From the NCBI GenBank assembly GCA_944321445.1, contig CALULJ010000005.1, forward strand, positions 16,983-80,982: a stretch of 64,000 bases of DNA, in the 5' to 3' direction. The notes under the pieces were generated by a model. The model did not search any database, was not told the origin of the DNA, and saw only the letters and a list, made by a program, of their open reading frames with translations. Positions 44,454 through 54,006 of this stretch are shown in pieces (the stretch's first letter is position 1; every line of letters begins with the position of its first letter). The stretch comes from an uncultured Collinsella sp. (GTDB lineage Bacteria > Actinomycetota > Coriobacteriia > Coriobacteriales > Coriobacteriaceae). The position numbers and the translations under genes were made by a program.

Positions 44454-45904
44454 TGGCTAGTCGTTTTGGCGAGATGCTGCTCAATCGTCGCCGCGAGTTG
44501 GGCATGTCGATCCAGCAGGTGGCAAACGTCATCAAAATTCGCCCGCAGATCATTGAGTTTTTCGAGACGGGCAACTTCGCCTCCATGCCGCCGCGCGGCT
44601 ACGCGCAAGGCATGATCGCAAGCTACGCCCGCTATTTGGGGCTGAATCCCCGCGAGGTCGTCAACGCGTACTTCGACGAGCTGTACATCTACGAGCGCGG
44701 CGGAAGCGCTTCGGGAAGCCAGTTCACCGAAGGCGCGACGAACCCCGTCCCGCGCAGCGTGAGCACAAGCGGGCGCTACCTTATGGTGGATCCACCCTCC
44801 AGCTCGCGCTACGGGCAGCGCCCCCAGCAGGCGGGCTATGTGTCCGATTCCACGACGGGGCACCAGTCGCTGCGCGTGGCGGAAAGCGAGCGCCGCGCGG
44901 CGAACCTGCAGAACACGGGAACGGATATGCGCCCGATCGGCCCGTCCTATGCCGATGATCACTACCACAATCGCGGGACGCTGGGTTCTGCCCGTCCTGC
45001 CGCCGACCGCACGGTGCGCATGGGCCCCCCGTCCTCTGACCCCGCAGAAACAAGGAACTTGAACCTCCGTGGCCGGGGGAGCGGTCGTCCGGGGTATGGC
45101 GCGCCCAATCGCGGCAGGTCTCAGAACCCTTCCCGTGGTGGACGCGGTGCGGGCGCCCGCGTGGGCGCACGGCGCGGTTCTGCCCCTTCGGGACTGGCGA
45201 GCCTCGACCCGCGTTTCTTGATGGGCGGCATCGCAGCGATCGTCGTGGTGCTCATCCTCATCATCTTCCTGCTTGTGCGCGGGTGCAGCTCCTCGGCTCC
45301 GCAGGGCTCCGATACGACGCCGGCAAGCTCGCCTGTGGTGCAGGATGTCACAACGGGCGATACGTCTGCTGCGGACGATACCGCTGAGGGTGACGATACA
45401 ACGGATGGTACGGACACCACGGACGATACGACCGATGGGGACAACACGGACGCTGATGCTACCGACGCCGACGCTGACGCCACGGCGGATGGCGAGGATA
45501 CCACCGGCGAGGGTGACGATATCCAGGACGGCGAGAATGCCGACCAGCCGGCGGAGCCGGTCGAGACCGTTGTCGCCGTATCCGTTGACGACAAGGTTAC
45601 CTCGTGGATCGAGATTAAGGTCGATGGCCAGGTGGTGTACGGCGCCCAGACCGCCGGCCCCTTCGAGAAAGAGTTCCGCCCCACCGAGTCGATTGAGATC
45701 ACGGTCGACCATCCGGGTGATGTCCACGTGACGGAAAACGGCGAGACGGTGGACTGGGATACCCGGACCTCCGGCATCGGGCGCGTCTCCATCTCCGTTC
45801 CGCAGCCGCAAACCGACGACACCGCCAAGGACGGCGAGGCAACCGACGGCACCGATACCACCGATGACACCCAAACCGACGAGAGCGGCGACACCACGGA
45901 GTAG
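44453..45904 (+). CDS. RodZ-like membrane protein with N-terminal HTH
   Basis: A 483-residue protein with the RodZ architecture: a cytoplasmic HTH_25 domain (RFGEMLLNRRRELGMSIQQV, RPQIIEFFETGNF, PRGYAQGMIASYARYLGL), a basic disordered stretch, one membrane helix (IAAIVVVLILIIFLLVRGC, about residues 262-280), an Asp/Thr-rich linker with many DDTTDG-type repeats, and a C-terminal DUF4115-like beta domain (TSWIEIKVDGQVVYG, STVDHPG-like). RodZ links MreB to the wall; in cocci and actinobacteria its partner is less clear. It overlaps ftsK by one base. Role in cell shape or division is inferred from architecture. Confidence 0.8.
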   Translation: MASRFGEMLLNRRRELGMSIQQVANVIKIRPQIIEFFETGNFASMPPRGYAQGMIASYARYLGLNPREVVNAYFDELYIYERGGSASGSQFTEGATNPVPRSVSTSGRYLMVDPPSSSRYGQRPQQAGYVSDSTTGHQSLRVAESERRAANLQNTGTDMRPIGPSYADDHYHNRGTLGSARPAADRTVRMGPPSSDPAETRNLNLRGRGSGRPGYGAPNRGRSQNPSRGGRGAGARVGARRGSAPSGLASLDPRFLMGGIAAIVVVLILIIFLLVRGCSSSAPQGSDTTPASSPVVQDVTTGDTSAADDTAEGDDTTDGTDTTDDTTDGDNTDADATDADADATADGEDTTGEGDDIQDGENADQPAEPVETVVAVSVDDKVTSWIEIKVDGQVVYGAQTAGPFEKEFRPTESIEITVDHPGDVHVTENGETVDWDTRTSGIGRVSISVPQPQTDDTAKDGEATDGTDTTDDTQTDESGDTTE

Positions 45905-45928
45905 CCGCTGCATGCGAAAGGAGCCGCA

Positions 45929-46426
45929 ATGGCTAAGGATTCCAGCTTCGACGTTGTCTCTCAGGTCGACATGCAGGAGGTCGACAACGCCTACCAGCAG
46001 GCCGCTCGAGAGATCTCCCAGCGCTACGACCTCAAGGACTCCGGTGCGACCATCGAGCTTTCCAAGGGTGACAAGCTCGTGACCGTCAACGCGCCGGCCG
46101 ATTTCGTCTCGCGCCAGATCATCGACCTGTTCAACACCAAGCTCATCAAGCGCGGCATCGACCTCAAGGCTGTGAAGTGGGATGCCCCCCAGGCGGCATC
46201 GGGCGGTACGGTCCGCGTGCTCGGCCATATCGTCGAGGGCATCGACCAGGCGACCGCCAAGAAGATCAACAAGGACGTCAAGGACACGAAGATTAAGGTG
46301 AAGGTCACCATCGAGTCCGATAAGCTTCGCGTGTCCTCTCCGTCCAAGGACGCCTTGCAGCAGGTCATCCAGTTCCTGCGCGACCAGGACTACGGTCAGC
46401 CGCTGCAGTTCACCAACTATCGCTAA
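45929..46426 (+). CDS. yajQ: YajQ family nucleotide-binding protein
   Basis: A 165-residue protein with two ferredoxin-like domains, starting KDSSFDVVSQVDMQEVDNAY and ending QVIQFLRDQDYGQPLQFTNY, as throughout the family. Some YajQ proteins bind cyclic di-GMP and act as transcription co-factors; others bind nucleotides or tRNA. Which applies here is unknown. AAGGAG precedes the ATG. It lies between the RodZ-like gene and rimO. Confidence 0.92.
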   Translation: MAKDSSFDVVSQVDMQEVDNAYQQAAREISQRYDLKDSGATIELSKGDKLVTVNAPADFVSRQIIDLFNTKLIKRGIDLKAVKWDAPQAASGGTVRVLGHIVEGIDQATAKKINKDVKDTKIKVKVTIESDKLRVSSPSKDALQQVIQFLRDQDYGQPLQFTNYR

Positions 46427-46453
46427 CGTATCGCATTCGTTATAGAAAGCCCT

Positions 46454-47800
46454 GTGCCCATGGATTCTTCTACTCGTTCGCTCCTGTTCATCACGCTCGG
46501 TTGCGCGAAGAACGAGGTCGATACGGACCGTATGCGCTCGTTGCTCTCCGCAGCGGGCTATGACGAGGCTTCCGATGTCGAGAGCGCCGACCTTGTGATC
46601 ATCAACACCTGCTCGTTTTTGGCGTCGGCGACTTCCGAGAGCATCGAAACGACGCTCGAGTTGGCAGATGAGGTGGCGAGCGGCGTGCGCTCGGTGCCCA
46701 TCGTGATGTGCGGCTGCGTGCCTTCTCGCTACGGTGATGACCTGCCGGACGAGCTGCCCGAGGTGGCCGCTTTCGTCCGTGCGGACGAGGAGGACGGGAT
46801 CGTGGGCGTCGTCGATAGCCTGCTGGGCGTGGAGCGCGCTGTCCCCGCGCATATCCCGCAGATCAAGCGTACAGTCGAAGGCTCCGTCGCCTACCTCAAG
46901 ATCTCCGATGGCTGCGACCGATTCTGCAGCTTCTGCGCCATTCCCTACATCCGCGGCAGGTACCATTCGCGCTCGGCGTCCTCGATTATCGACGAGGCAC
47001 GCGATCTGGTGGCCGGCGGCGTGCGCGAGCTTGTGCTCATCGGTCAGGACACGGGTATTTGGGGCCAGGACCTTCCTGAAGAGTCCGAGGGCCCGCATAA
47101 CCTCGCGCAGCTGCTTGTTGCGGTTGCCGAGGCCGTGCGTCCCGAGCACGTGTGGGTGCGCGTGCTCTACCTCCAGCCCGAGGGCATGACCGACGAGCTC
47201 ATTTCGGCCATCCGCGATACGCCCGAGGTGCTTCCCTATATCGACATCCCCGTTCAGCACTGCAGCGCGCGCGTGCTCGACGCCATGAACCGCTCGGGTT
47301 CCGAAGAGGAGCTCGATGAGCTCTTCGCCCGCCTGCGCCGCGAGATTCCGGGCATGGTCATCCGCACGACGTACCTGGTGGCCTTCCCGGGCGAGACCGA
47401 TGATGAGCACGAGGCCATGCTCGCGTTCATGGACCGCACAGGCTTTGACTACACGAGCGTGTTCGCCTACTCGCGCGAGGATGGTACCCGTGCCGCCAAG
47501 ATGGATGGCCAGATTGACGAGGAGCTGAAGCTCGAGCGCACGCAGGCGGCGATGGACCTCGCCGAGTCGCTGGGTTTCGCTGCGACTGCGGCCCATGTGG
47601 GCGAAGTTGCCGAGGTCATCGTCGACGGCATCGAGGAGACCGAGGACGGCCCCGAACTCATCGGTCACGCCTGGTTCCAGGCGCCTGATTGCGACGGCGC
47701 CGTGCATCTGGATATCGACGAGGCGGGCGTCGGTGATATCCTGAAGGTCGAGTTTACCGATAGCTTCTGTTACGAGCTCATCGGTCACGTGGTGGAATAG
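46454..47800 (+). CDS. rimO: Ribosomal protein S12 methylthiotransferase RimO
   Basis: Radical-SAM enzyme that methylthiolates an Asp of ribosomal protein S12. The 448-residue product has the MTTase domain (FITLGCAKNEVDTDRMRSLL, VIINTCSFLASATSES), the radical-SAM cluster ISDGCDRFCSFCAIP with YIRGRYHSR, and a TRAM-type C-terminus. The RimO-specific blocks ITLGCAKNxVD and SDGCDRxCxFC distinguish it from MiaB and MtaB. GTG at 46454 or ATG at 46460 could start it; the ribosome-binding site is weak (AGAAAG). The rimO-pgsA-cinA-recA order is standard. Confidence 0.94.
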   Translation: MPMDSSTRSLLFITLGCAKNEVDTDRMRSLLSAAGYDEASDVESADLVIINTCSFLASATSESIETTLELADEVASGVRSVPIVMCGCVPSRYGDDLPDELPEVAAFVRADEEDGIVGVVDSLLGVERAVPAHIPQIKRTVEGSVAYLKISDGCDRFCSFCAIPYIRGRYHSRSASSIIDEARDLVAGGVRELVLIGQDTGIWGQDLPEESEGPHNLAQLLVAVAEAVRPEHVWVRVLYLQPEGMTDELISAIRDTPEVLPYIDIPVQHCSARVLDAMNRSGSEEELDELFARLRREIPGMVIRTTYLVAFPGETDDEHEAMLAFMDRTGFDYTSVFAYSREDGTRAAKMDGQIDEELKLERTQAAMDLAESLGFAATAAHVGEVAEVIVDGIEETEDGPELIGHAWFQAPDCDGAVHLDIDEAGVGDILKVEFTDSFCYELIGHVVE

Positions 47801-47815
47801 TGAGGAGCAAGCATC

Positions 47816-48448
47816 ATGGCTTCATCTGGCAAGCGCGGGGGAGTGACGAGCGTGTGGACGCCGGCGAATATCGTTACCTGCGTCCGCATTGTGTTCATCC
47901 CGGTCTTCATGGTCCTGTCGGACCTTTCGTACCACAACGGCTCCGGCCAGGTGTCGGTCGGGTTGGCGTTTGCCGCCTTCGCGCTCTATGTGATCTTGAG
48001 CCTTACCGACAAGGTCGACGGCTACCTTGCGCGCTCGCGCAACGAGATCACCGATTTCGGCAAGTTCCTCGATCCCATCGCCGATAAGCTGCTCGTGTTC
48101 TCGGCGTTGCTGCTGCTCATGGACATCGGCTACGTGAATCTGTGGTTCGTTTTCATCATCCTCGTACGCGAGTTTCTCGTGTCGGCGCTGCGCATGGTAG
48201 CGAGCGCCAACGGCGTGGTCATCGCGGCCGACAAGCTCGGCAAGTGGAAGACCGCGGTTACCATGGTGTCCATCTGCTGCTACCTGTTCACGTTCGCGTT
48301 CGGGGCGCTCACGGCCTCGGCGGGCGTAAGCCCCATCACCATCGCGCTGCACGGCATCTCCGACATCCTCATGATCGCCGCCGTGGTGCTCACGGTCGTG
48401 TCGGGCGTGCAGTATTTCTGGAACGGCAGGAACGTTCTGTTCTCGTAG
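47816..48448 (+). CDS. pgsA: CDP-diacylglycerol-glycerol-3-phosphate phosphatidyltransferase
   Basis: Membrane enzyme making phosphatidylglycerol phosphate from CDP-diacylglycerol. The 210-residue protein carries the CDP-alcohol phosphotransferase signature with all Asp residues (SLTDKVDGYLARSRNEITDF then GKFLDPIADK) and about five to six membrane helices. The WTPANIVTCVRI N-terminus is typical. GAGGAGCAAGC precedes the ATG. It sits between rimO and cinA as in many Gram-positives. Confidence 0.93.
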   Translation: MASSGKRGGVTSVWTPANIVTCVRIVFIPVFMVLSDLSYHNGSGQVSVGLAFAAFALYVILSLTDKVDGYLARSRNEITDFGKFLDPIADKLLVFSALLLLMDIGYVNLWFVFIILVREFLVSALRMVASANGVVIAADKLGKWKTAVTMVSICCYLFTFAFGALTASAGVSPITIALHGISDILMIAAVVLTVVSGVQYFWNGRNVLFS

Positions 48449-48474
48449 GCGGACGTGCAGAGGGAGGCGCATCC

Positions 48475-48972
48475 ATGACGTGCGATTCGAAGGAGCTCGA
48501 GCGCGCGGCGACCAAGGTCGTCGAGCTGTGCTGCGCAAAGGGGCTCACGGTGTCGACTGCCGAATCGTGCACGGCCGGCTTGGTCGCGGCAAGCATCGCA
48601 GCAGTTCCGGGTGCGTCCGATATCCTGCGCGGCGGTGCCGTCACCTATGTGAACGACATCAAGGAGCGGGTGTTGGGCGTGGCGCATGCGTCCATCGAGG
48701 AGTACACCGAGGTCTCCCATCCCGTCGCGCGCGAGATGGCTTCGGGTGCGTGCACGCTGTTCGGCACCGATATCGCTGTGAGCCTCACGGGATACGCGGG
48801 GCCCGGTGGCGGTACGGCCGAGAATCCCGTGGGAACCGTGTACGTGGGCATCGCCCGCGATGGTGCCGTGGATTCCATTCGTGTGCATTTTCTGGGGGAT
48901 CGCAACGAGGTGCGCCGCCAGGCGGCGCTCTGCGCGCTCAATCTCATCGCATCGTGCGTTGAAGACCTTTGA
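48475..48972 (+). CDS. pncC: CinA C-terminal domain protein (NMN amidohydrolase, PncC type)
   Basis: A 165-residue stand-alone CinA C-terminal domain. It has LTVSTAESCTAGLVAASIAA with the catalytic Ser, GGAVTYVNDIKERVLGV, and LTGYAGPGGGTAENPVGTVY. The domain hydrolyses nicotinamide mononucleotide to nicotinate mononucleotide. The N-terminal CinA/MoaB-like half is missing, which is normal for PncC. AGAGGGAGG precedes the ATG. Location before recA is the classic cinA-recA pairing linked with competence. A terminator follows. Confidence 0.92.
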   Translation: MTCDSKELERAATKVVELCCAKGLTVSTAESCTAGLVAASIAAVPGASDILRGGAVTYVNDIKERVLGVAHASIEEYTEVSHPVAREMASGACTLFGTDIAVSLTGYAGPGGGTAENPVGTVYVGIARDGAVDSIRVHFLGDRNEVRRQAALCALNLIASCVEDL

Positions 48973-49013
48973 TATCGTGGGCTGAACGTTGGCATTACAC
49001 GTAGTATGAGCTG

Positions 49014-49064
49014 CGGGGATGTTTGCTGGCAATCTCTTGTGCCGGCGGCGTCCCCGTTTTGTTT
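49014..49064 (+). terminator. Intrinsic terminator after pncC
   Basis: CGGGGATG and CGTCCCCG enclose an inner GCTGGCA/TGCCGGC stem; TTTTGTTT follows. It separates the rimO-pgsA-pncC unit from recA. Confidence 0.75.
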
Positions 49065-49161
49065 GAGGCGTGTTTGACTCATGCATGGCCGTTGTTGGGC
49101 TTTGGTGGGCATCTGCAAGCCAGTTGTTGGGACACCGGGTTCACCATTGCTACGATATGCC

Positions 49162-49190
49162 TTGACTGCGAACAGCTGTTCGAATATAGT
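49162..49190 (+). promoter_or_regulatory. recA promoter with LexA box in the spacer
   Basis: TTGACT (49162-49167) and TATAGT (49185-49190) are 17 bases apart. A perfect LexA palindrome, CGAACAGCTGTTCG, occupies 49169-49182 between them, so LexA would block RNA polymerase directly. Confidence 0.9.
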
Positions 49191-49222
49191 CAGGGAGGAC
49201 AATAACCCGAGGAGGAGTATCC

Positions 49223-50317
49223 ATGGCTAAGAGTTCAGGTCCGGTCCGCACCGTTCACGAGCGCACCTACGGCAAAGAGCGCGACGATATGATCAAGCTC
49301 ACCACGGCCGATATCGAGAAGAAGTTCGGCAAGGGCGCCATCATGCGCTATGGCGACGGCGGTCCGGAGCTCGAGATCGAGGCGATTCCCACCGGCGCGC
49401 TCGCTCTCGATGCCGCGTTGGGCATCGGTGGCGTTCCCCGCGGCCGCATCATCGAGATCTACGGTCCCGAGTCTTCGGGTAAGACCACGCTTGCCCTCGA
49501 GATCTTGGCCGAGGCCCAAGGCATGGGCGGAGTCGTTGCATTCATCGACGCCGAGCACGCGCTCGATCCCGGTTACGCGGCGCGCATCGGCGTGGATATC
49601 GACGAGGTCCTCATCTCTCAGCCCGATACGGGCGAGCAGGCGCTCGAGATCTGCGATATGCTCGTGCGCTCCGGCGCTATCGACGTCGTCGTGGTCGACT
49701 CGGTTGCCGCGCTCGTGCCGCGTGCCGAGATCGAGGGCGAAATCGGCGACTCGTCTGTGGGCCTCCAGGCGCGCCTCATGAGCCAGGCACTCCGCAAGCT
49801 CGCCGGATCCCTTGCGAAGTCGCGCACCACGTGCATCTTCATCAATCAGCTCCGCGAGAAGATCGGCGTCATGTTCGGCAATCCCGAGACCACGACCGGC
49901 GGTCGCGCGCTAAAGTTTTTCTCCTCGGTACGTATCGATATCCGCCGCATCGACAGCATCAAGAACGGCCAGGACATCGTGGGCAGCCGTGTGCGCTGCA
50001 AGGTCGTGAAGAACAAGGTCGCGGCACCGTTTCGCACGGCGGAATTCGACATCATGTACGGCACGGGCATCTCCAAAGAGGGCTCCATCCTGGACATGGG
50101 CGTGGATTTTGACATCGTGACCAAGTCCGGTGCGTGGTACACGTACGAGACCGAGCGCTTGGGACAGGGTAGGGAGGCCGCCAAGGAGTTCTTGCGTCAG
50201 AACCCCGCGCTTGCGGACGAAATCGAGCATCGCGTACGCGTGGCATGTGGGCTGGAGTTCGAAGACGAACCTGCGGGCGAGGTCGTTGAGCCGCTTCCTG
50301 CCGGCGAAGCGGAGTAG
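49223..50317 (+). CDS. recA: Recombinase RecA
   Basis: ATP-dependent strand-exchange protein and LexA co-protease. The 364-residue protein has Walker [20 protein letters not shown], Walker [21 protein letters not shown], and the L2 region [15 protein letters not shown]. It starts with a short extra N-terminus ([20 protein letters not shown]) before the conserved [18 protein letters not shown] helix. GAGGAGGAG precedes the ATG. The SOS box upstream predicts damage induction. recX follows after three bases. Confidence 0.98.
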   Translation: MAKSSGPVRTVHERTYGKERDDMIKLTTADIEKKFGKGAIMRYGDGGPELEIEAIPTGALALDAALGIGGVPRGRIIEIYGPESSGKTTLALEILAEAQGMGGVVAFIDAEHALDPGYAARIGVDIDEVLISQPDTGEQALEICDMLVRSGAIDVVVVDSVAALVPRAEIEGEIGDSSVGLQARLMSQALRKLAGSLAKSRTTCIFINQLREKIGVMFGNPETTTGGRALKFFSSVRIDIRRIDSIKNGQDIVGSRVRCKVVKNKVAAPFRTAEFDIMYGTGISKEGSILDMGVDFDIVTKSGAWYTYETERLGQGREAAKEFLRQNPALADEIEHRVRVACGLEFEDEPAGEVVEPLPAGEAE

Positions 50318-50320
50318 CCT

Positions 50321-51022
50321 ATGGTCGCCGACGTTGTAGAGCGCACCGGCGAGGCGATAGACATTGAGGTGAGGCTGCCCGATGCCGCTGCGCGTGCTCG
50401 GGCAGCCTCGCGTGGCAGAAAGCCCGTTGCCGAGGTTGACGTGACACTCGACTCAGGCGGAGTGTGCCAGATCGTCGTGCCCGTTCGTGTGGGCCGGTTG
50501 CTACAGCAAGATTCGTTGCCGCTTCCTCTGGATGTGGACGATGCATTCGATGCGATTCACGCGCTCGAGGAGCGTGTCTGCTACGCCATGATCACCGAGA
50601 TGCTCTCGAGGCGCGACCATGCGGAAGACGAGCTTCGTCGCAAGCTCAGGCAGTACGGCTTTCGCGACCAGGAAATCGCTTCTGCTCTTGAACGGGCAAG
50701 ATCCCATCGCTTTGTCGACGATGCGCGATTTGCCGCGTATTTCATTGAGGAGCGAATCCGTCGCGGTTGGGGCAGGCGCAAGATCGAGCTCGAGCTCGTC
50801 CGGAAGGGGGTTTCTCTCGACGAGATTCCCGGGTATCCGGATGCGTTTTTCTCCGATGATGACGACCTGAATCGGGCGCGCGCCCTGCTGGCGCGCAAGA
50901 CGGTGCCGCGAGAGCGCGCTTACGAGAAGCTCACACGGTTTTTGGTGTCGCGCGGGTTCTCGTACGGCATCGCGTCGGATGCTGTCCGCGACCTGCTTCG
51001 CGCGGACGACATGGGGAAGTGA
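50321..51022 (+). CDS. recX: RecA regulator RecX
   Basis: A 233-residue inhibitor of RecA filament extension. The C-terminal two thirds carry the RecX three-helix repeats: ALEERVCYAMITEMLSRRDH, AEDELRRKLRQYGF, HRFVDDARFAAYFIEERIRR and GWGRRKIELELVRKGV. The first 80 residues are less conserved. Start at ATG, three bases after the recA stop; a strong ribosome-binding site is not obvious, consistent with coupling to recA and low expression. It shares the LexA-controlled recA promoter. Confidence 0.92.
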   Translation: MVADVVERTGEAIDIEVRLPDAAARARAASRGRKPVAEVDVTLDSGGVCQIVVPVRVGRLLQQDSLPLPLDVDDAFDAIHALEERVCYAMITEMLSRRDHAEDELRRKLRQYGFRDQEIASALERARSHRFVDDARFAAYFIEERIRRGWGRRKIELELVRKGVSLDEIPGYPDAFFSDDDDLNRARALLARKTVPRERAYEKLTRFLVSRGFSYGIASDAVRDLLRADDMGK

Positions 51023-51217
51023 GGGCAGGTATTGGCGCGTGCGCACGCCGCTTTCGCTCCTTTTGTCGACCGGTTCGGTTCGTTTGACATTACTCGAAGG
51101 TAAACGTAGGATAAATGTGTCATTTGTTATGTGATATGCGCTCATCATCGATGAGATAGATAGATGGTTTGTTGTCTACAGATTCATATGGGGTGACCAT
51201 TCCCTAGCAAATGTCTC

Positions 51218-51242
51218 GCACCGTCCGATTATCGGGCGGTGC
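51218..51242 (+). terminator. Hairpin in the rny leader
   Basis: GCACCGTCCGAT and ATCGGGCGGTGC form a 12-base stem (one G-U) with almost no loop, 40 bases before rny. ATTGTCTGTTG follows rather than a T-run. It may end recX transcription or regulate rny. The rest of the 259-base gap is AT-richer with no gene seen. Confidence 0.5.
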
Positions 51243-51281
51243 ATTGTCTGTTGCGTACTATGTATTGAAGGAGAACTGAGC

Positions 51282-52832
51282 ATGGAATTCGTCATCGGCA
51301 TCGTGTGCCTCATCATCGGGGCTGCTGTTGCCGCGGTCGCCATGCGCAGCGCTAAGAGCGGAAGCCTTCGCGAGGCCGATTCCAAGATCGAGTCGGCGCA
51401 CGCAGAGGCTGAGCGCCTGATAGGCGATGCGAAGCGAGCCGCAGAGACCCTGAAGAAAGAAGCGCTCCTCGAGGCGAAGGAGCAGATCATCCAAAGCAAG
51501 CAGGCTGCCGAGGCTGAGGAGAAGCAGCGCAAGCGCGAGCTCCGCACGCTCGAGAACCGTGTCATGCAGCGCGAGGAGTCGCTCGACCGCCGCAACGATG
51601 CACTCGACAAGCGCGAGCACCAGCTGTCCAGCCAAGCCGGCCAGATCGAGAAGCGCACCCGCGAGCTCGATGCCCTCGTGGCCAAGCAGACGAGCGAGCT
51701 CGAGCGCATCTCTGAGCTCACGCGCGACGACGCTCACAAGGAGCTGCTCGACAAGGTGCGCGGCGAGGTCACGCACGAGGCTGCGACCATCATCCGCGAT
51801 TCCGAGCAGCGCGTGCGTGCCGAATGCCACAAGACCGCGCAGGAGATCATCTCGCTGGCCATTCAGCGCTGCGCTGCCGACCACACCGCCGAGGTCACGG
51901 TGACTTCGGTCCACATCCCCTCCGATGACCTAAAGGGTCGTATCATCGGCCGTGAGGGCCGCAACATCCGCACCTTCGAGCAGGTTTCCGGCGTGAACCT
52001 CGTCATCGACGACACGCCCGAGACGGTTGTGCTCTCGAGCTTCGATCCCGTGCGTCGCGAGACTGCACGCGTTGCCCTCGAGAACCTCATCGCCGACGGC
52101 CGCATCCATCCTGCGCGTATCGAGGAGATGTACAAGAAGGCATCCGACCTGGTTCAGCAGCGCGTCCGCGAGGCAGGCGAGCAGGCTGCCTTCGATACGG
52201 GCATCCATGACCTGCACCCCGAGCTCGTGAAGACGCTCGGTGCCCTGCGCTATCGCACTTCGTTCGGCCAGAATGTGCTGCAACACTCCATGGAGGTCTC
52301 TGAGCTCTGCGGCATCATGGCCTCCGAGCTCGGTGTGGACGTTCGTACCGCCAAGCGCGCTGGCCTGCTTCACGACCTTGGCAAGGCTATCGACCATGAG
52401 GTCGAGGGTCCGCATGCGGTCATCGGTGCCGACCTGGCTCGTCGTTATGGCGAGAAGCCCGCGATCGTGCACGCCATTGAGGCGCACCACGGGGATGTCG
52501 ACCCGAATTCGGTTCTCGCTGTGCTCGTCCAGGCGGGCGACGCCATCTCTGCGTCTCGTCCGGGCGCGCGCCGCGAGTCTGCCGAGAGCTACATCAAGCG
52601 TCTCGAGAAGCTCGAGGAGATCGCCAACTCCCACGATGGCGTCGAGCGCACCTATGCCATGCAGGCTGGTCGCGAGGTGCACGTTATGGTGCAGCCGGAA
52701 AAGATTTCCGATGCCCAGGCGACGGTACTCGCGCACGACATCGCTCACCAGATCGAGGACGAGATGGAGTACCCCGGTCAGGTCCGCGTCGTCGTGATTC
52801 GCGAGAGCCGCGCCGTCGATATCGCCAAATAG
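51282..52832 (+). CDS. rny: Ribonuclease Y
   Basis: Membrane-anchored endoribonuclease starting mRNA decay. The 516-residue protein has one N-terminal membrane helix ([19 protein letters not shown]), a long charged coiled coil (residues 25-200), a KH domain ([20 protein letters not shown]), and an HD domain ([20 protein letters not shown] with the HD pair). [14 protein letters not shown] [14 protein letters not shown] is present. AAGGAGAA precedes the ATG. A GHKL ATPase and spoVS follow. Confidence 0.96.
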   Translation: MEFVIGIVCLIIGAAVAAVAMRSAKSGSLREADSKIESAHAEAERLIGDAKRAAETLKKEALLEAKEQIIQSKQAAEAEEKQRKRELRTLENRVMQREESLDRRNDALDKREHQLSSQAGQIEKRTRELDALVAKQTSELERISELTRDDAHKELLDKVRGEVTHEAATIIRDSEQRVRAECHKTAQEIISLAIQRCAADHTAEVTVTSVHIPSDDLKGRIIGREGRNIRTFEQVSGVNLVIDDTPETVVLSSFDPVRRETARVALENLIADGRIHPARIEEMYKKASDLVQQRVREAGEQAAFDTGIHDLHPELVKTLGALRYRTSFGQNVLQHSMEVSELCGIMASELGVDVRTAKRAGLLHDLGKAIDHEVEGPHAVIGADLARRYGEKPAIVHAIEAHHGDVDPNSVLAVLVQAGDAISASRPGARRESAESYIKRLEKLEEIANSHDGVERTYAMQAGREVHVMVQPEKISDAQATVLAHDIAHQIEDEMEYPGQVRVVVIRESRAVDIAK

Positions 52833-52835
52833 CCC

Positions 52836-53927
52836 ATGAGTGACGCGAACGAGCTCATCTCTTTTATCGCATCGATGTCCGGTGAGGGCAGCCTGCGTGT
52901 CGAGGAGAACCTCGGCGAGGGATATGTTCGCCTTCGCGTCTCGGAGGCCGAGCGCCGTCAGGCGAAGCATGATATCCAGCATGTTGAGGACATCGTCATC
53001 GAGATGCTGCGCAACGCCCGCGATGCCGGTGCGACGAAAATCTATCTTGCAACCATGAAGGAGGAGGGTGTCCGCACCCTCCTTTTTATCGACAACGGCT
53101 GCGGCGTTCCGGCCGATATGCACGAGCGCATCTTCGACGCGCGTGTGACGTCCAAGCTTGAGTCCATGAAGATGGACCGGTGGGGTGTGCACGGGCGCGG
53201 CATGGCGCTGTTCTCCATCCGGCAGAACGCGCGCGAGGCGCGCGTCGTCGCCTCAGCACCCGATAAGGGCTCTTCGATGCGTGTCGTTGTGGATACGGCT
53301 TCGTTGCCCGAGCGCGCCGACCAGTCCACCTGGCCGACGGTTGAGAAGGACGAGCAGGGTGCGTTTTACTGTTCGCGCGGCCCACATAACATCGTGCGCG
53401 CTGCCTGCGAATTTGCGTGCATCGAGCTTCACGGGTGCGATGTGTTTCTGGGCAGTCCGACCGAGATCGCCGCTACGCTCTATGCCCATGCGGGTTCATC
53501 GGTCGACGCGAGCACGCTGCTGTTCATCGATGACGTCGATCAGCTGCCTGTGATCGATCGGCTTGGGAGTGCGGCAGATGCGGCGGATTTCATCGAGATT
53601 GCGCGCGGATTCGGCATCGAGGTGTCCGAGCGGACGGCGCATCGCATCCTTGCGGGGTCCATCAAACCCCTACGAAGCGTTGCTTCCCGTGTGCTCAGGG
53701 AGCGCACGGGTCAAGCAAAGCCTGCGGCCGCGGGCCCCGTCGATCTTGAGCGCGATCGCCGTGGCCTCAAAATCGCACATGACGATATCCAGCGGTTCTC
53801 GCGTGCTGTCGAACGCGATTTCGAAGATCTGGCGCGCCAGTACTATCTGCACCTTATCGGCGATCCGCGCGTGCGCGTCACCCGCGACCGCATCACCGTG
53901 ACCTTCGACATCGGCAAGGAAGAGTGA
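52836..53927 (+). CDS. GHKL-fold ATPase of unknown role
   Basis: A 363-residue protein with an Hsp90/MutL/histidine-kinase type ATP-binding domain at residues about 45-150: N box VIEMLRNARDAGATKIYL, G1 LFIDNGCGVPADMHERIFDA, and G2 WGVHGRGMALFSIRQNA. No phospho-acceptor, transducer or receiver domain is seen. The central part (150-260) and the C-terminal charged helices are unlike known families. It starts three bases after rny and precedes spoVS, so it may share the rny transcript. I recall similar genes in the same place in other Coriobacteriia; function unknown. Candidate roles are RNA decay, chaperoning or a developmental remnant. Confidence 0.75.
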   Translation: MSDANELISFIASMSGEGSLRVEENLGEGYVRLRVSEAERRQAKHDIQHVEDIVIEMLRNARDAGATKIYLATMKEEGVRTLLFIDNGCGVPADMHERIFDARVTSKLESMKMDRWGVHGRGMALFSIRQNAREARVVASAPDKGSSMRVVVDTASLPERADQSTWPTVEKDEQGAFYCSRGPHNIVRAACEFACIELHGCDVFLGSPTEIAATLYAHAGSSVDASTLLFIDDVDQLPVIDRLGSAADAADFIEIARGFGIEVSERTAHRILAGSIKPLRSVASRVLRERTGQAKPAAAGPVDLERDRRGLKIAHDDIQRFSRAVERDFEDLARQYYLHLIGDPRVRVTRDRITVTFDIGKEE

Positions 53928-53950
53928 AGCTCCTTGCCTGTCCGCAGTTG

Positions 53951-53978
53951 TTGCGATAGAGTAAACTAATGCTAAAAT
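53951..53978 (+). promoter_or_regulatory. Promoter before spoVS-miaB
   Basis: TTGCGA (53951-53956), 16-base spacer, TAAAAT (53973-53978), about 30 bases before the spoVS start. It gives spoVS-miaB-miaA-hflX a promoter of their own. Confidence 0.6.
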
Positions 53979-54006
53979 GTGCCCCACACGCAGGAGAAAT
54001 GTAGTT

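Noticed and set aside
44288..47788. A 1166-codon open frame on the minus strand
   Set aside because: Antisense to the ftsK end, the RodZ-like gene, yajQ and rimO, all clearly coding on the plus strand. No domain is recognisable.
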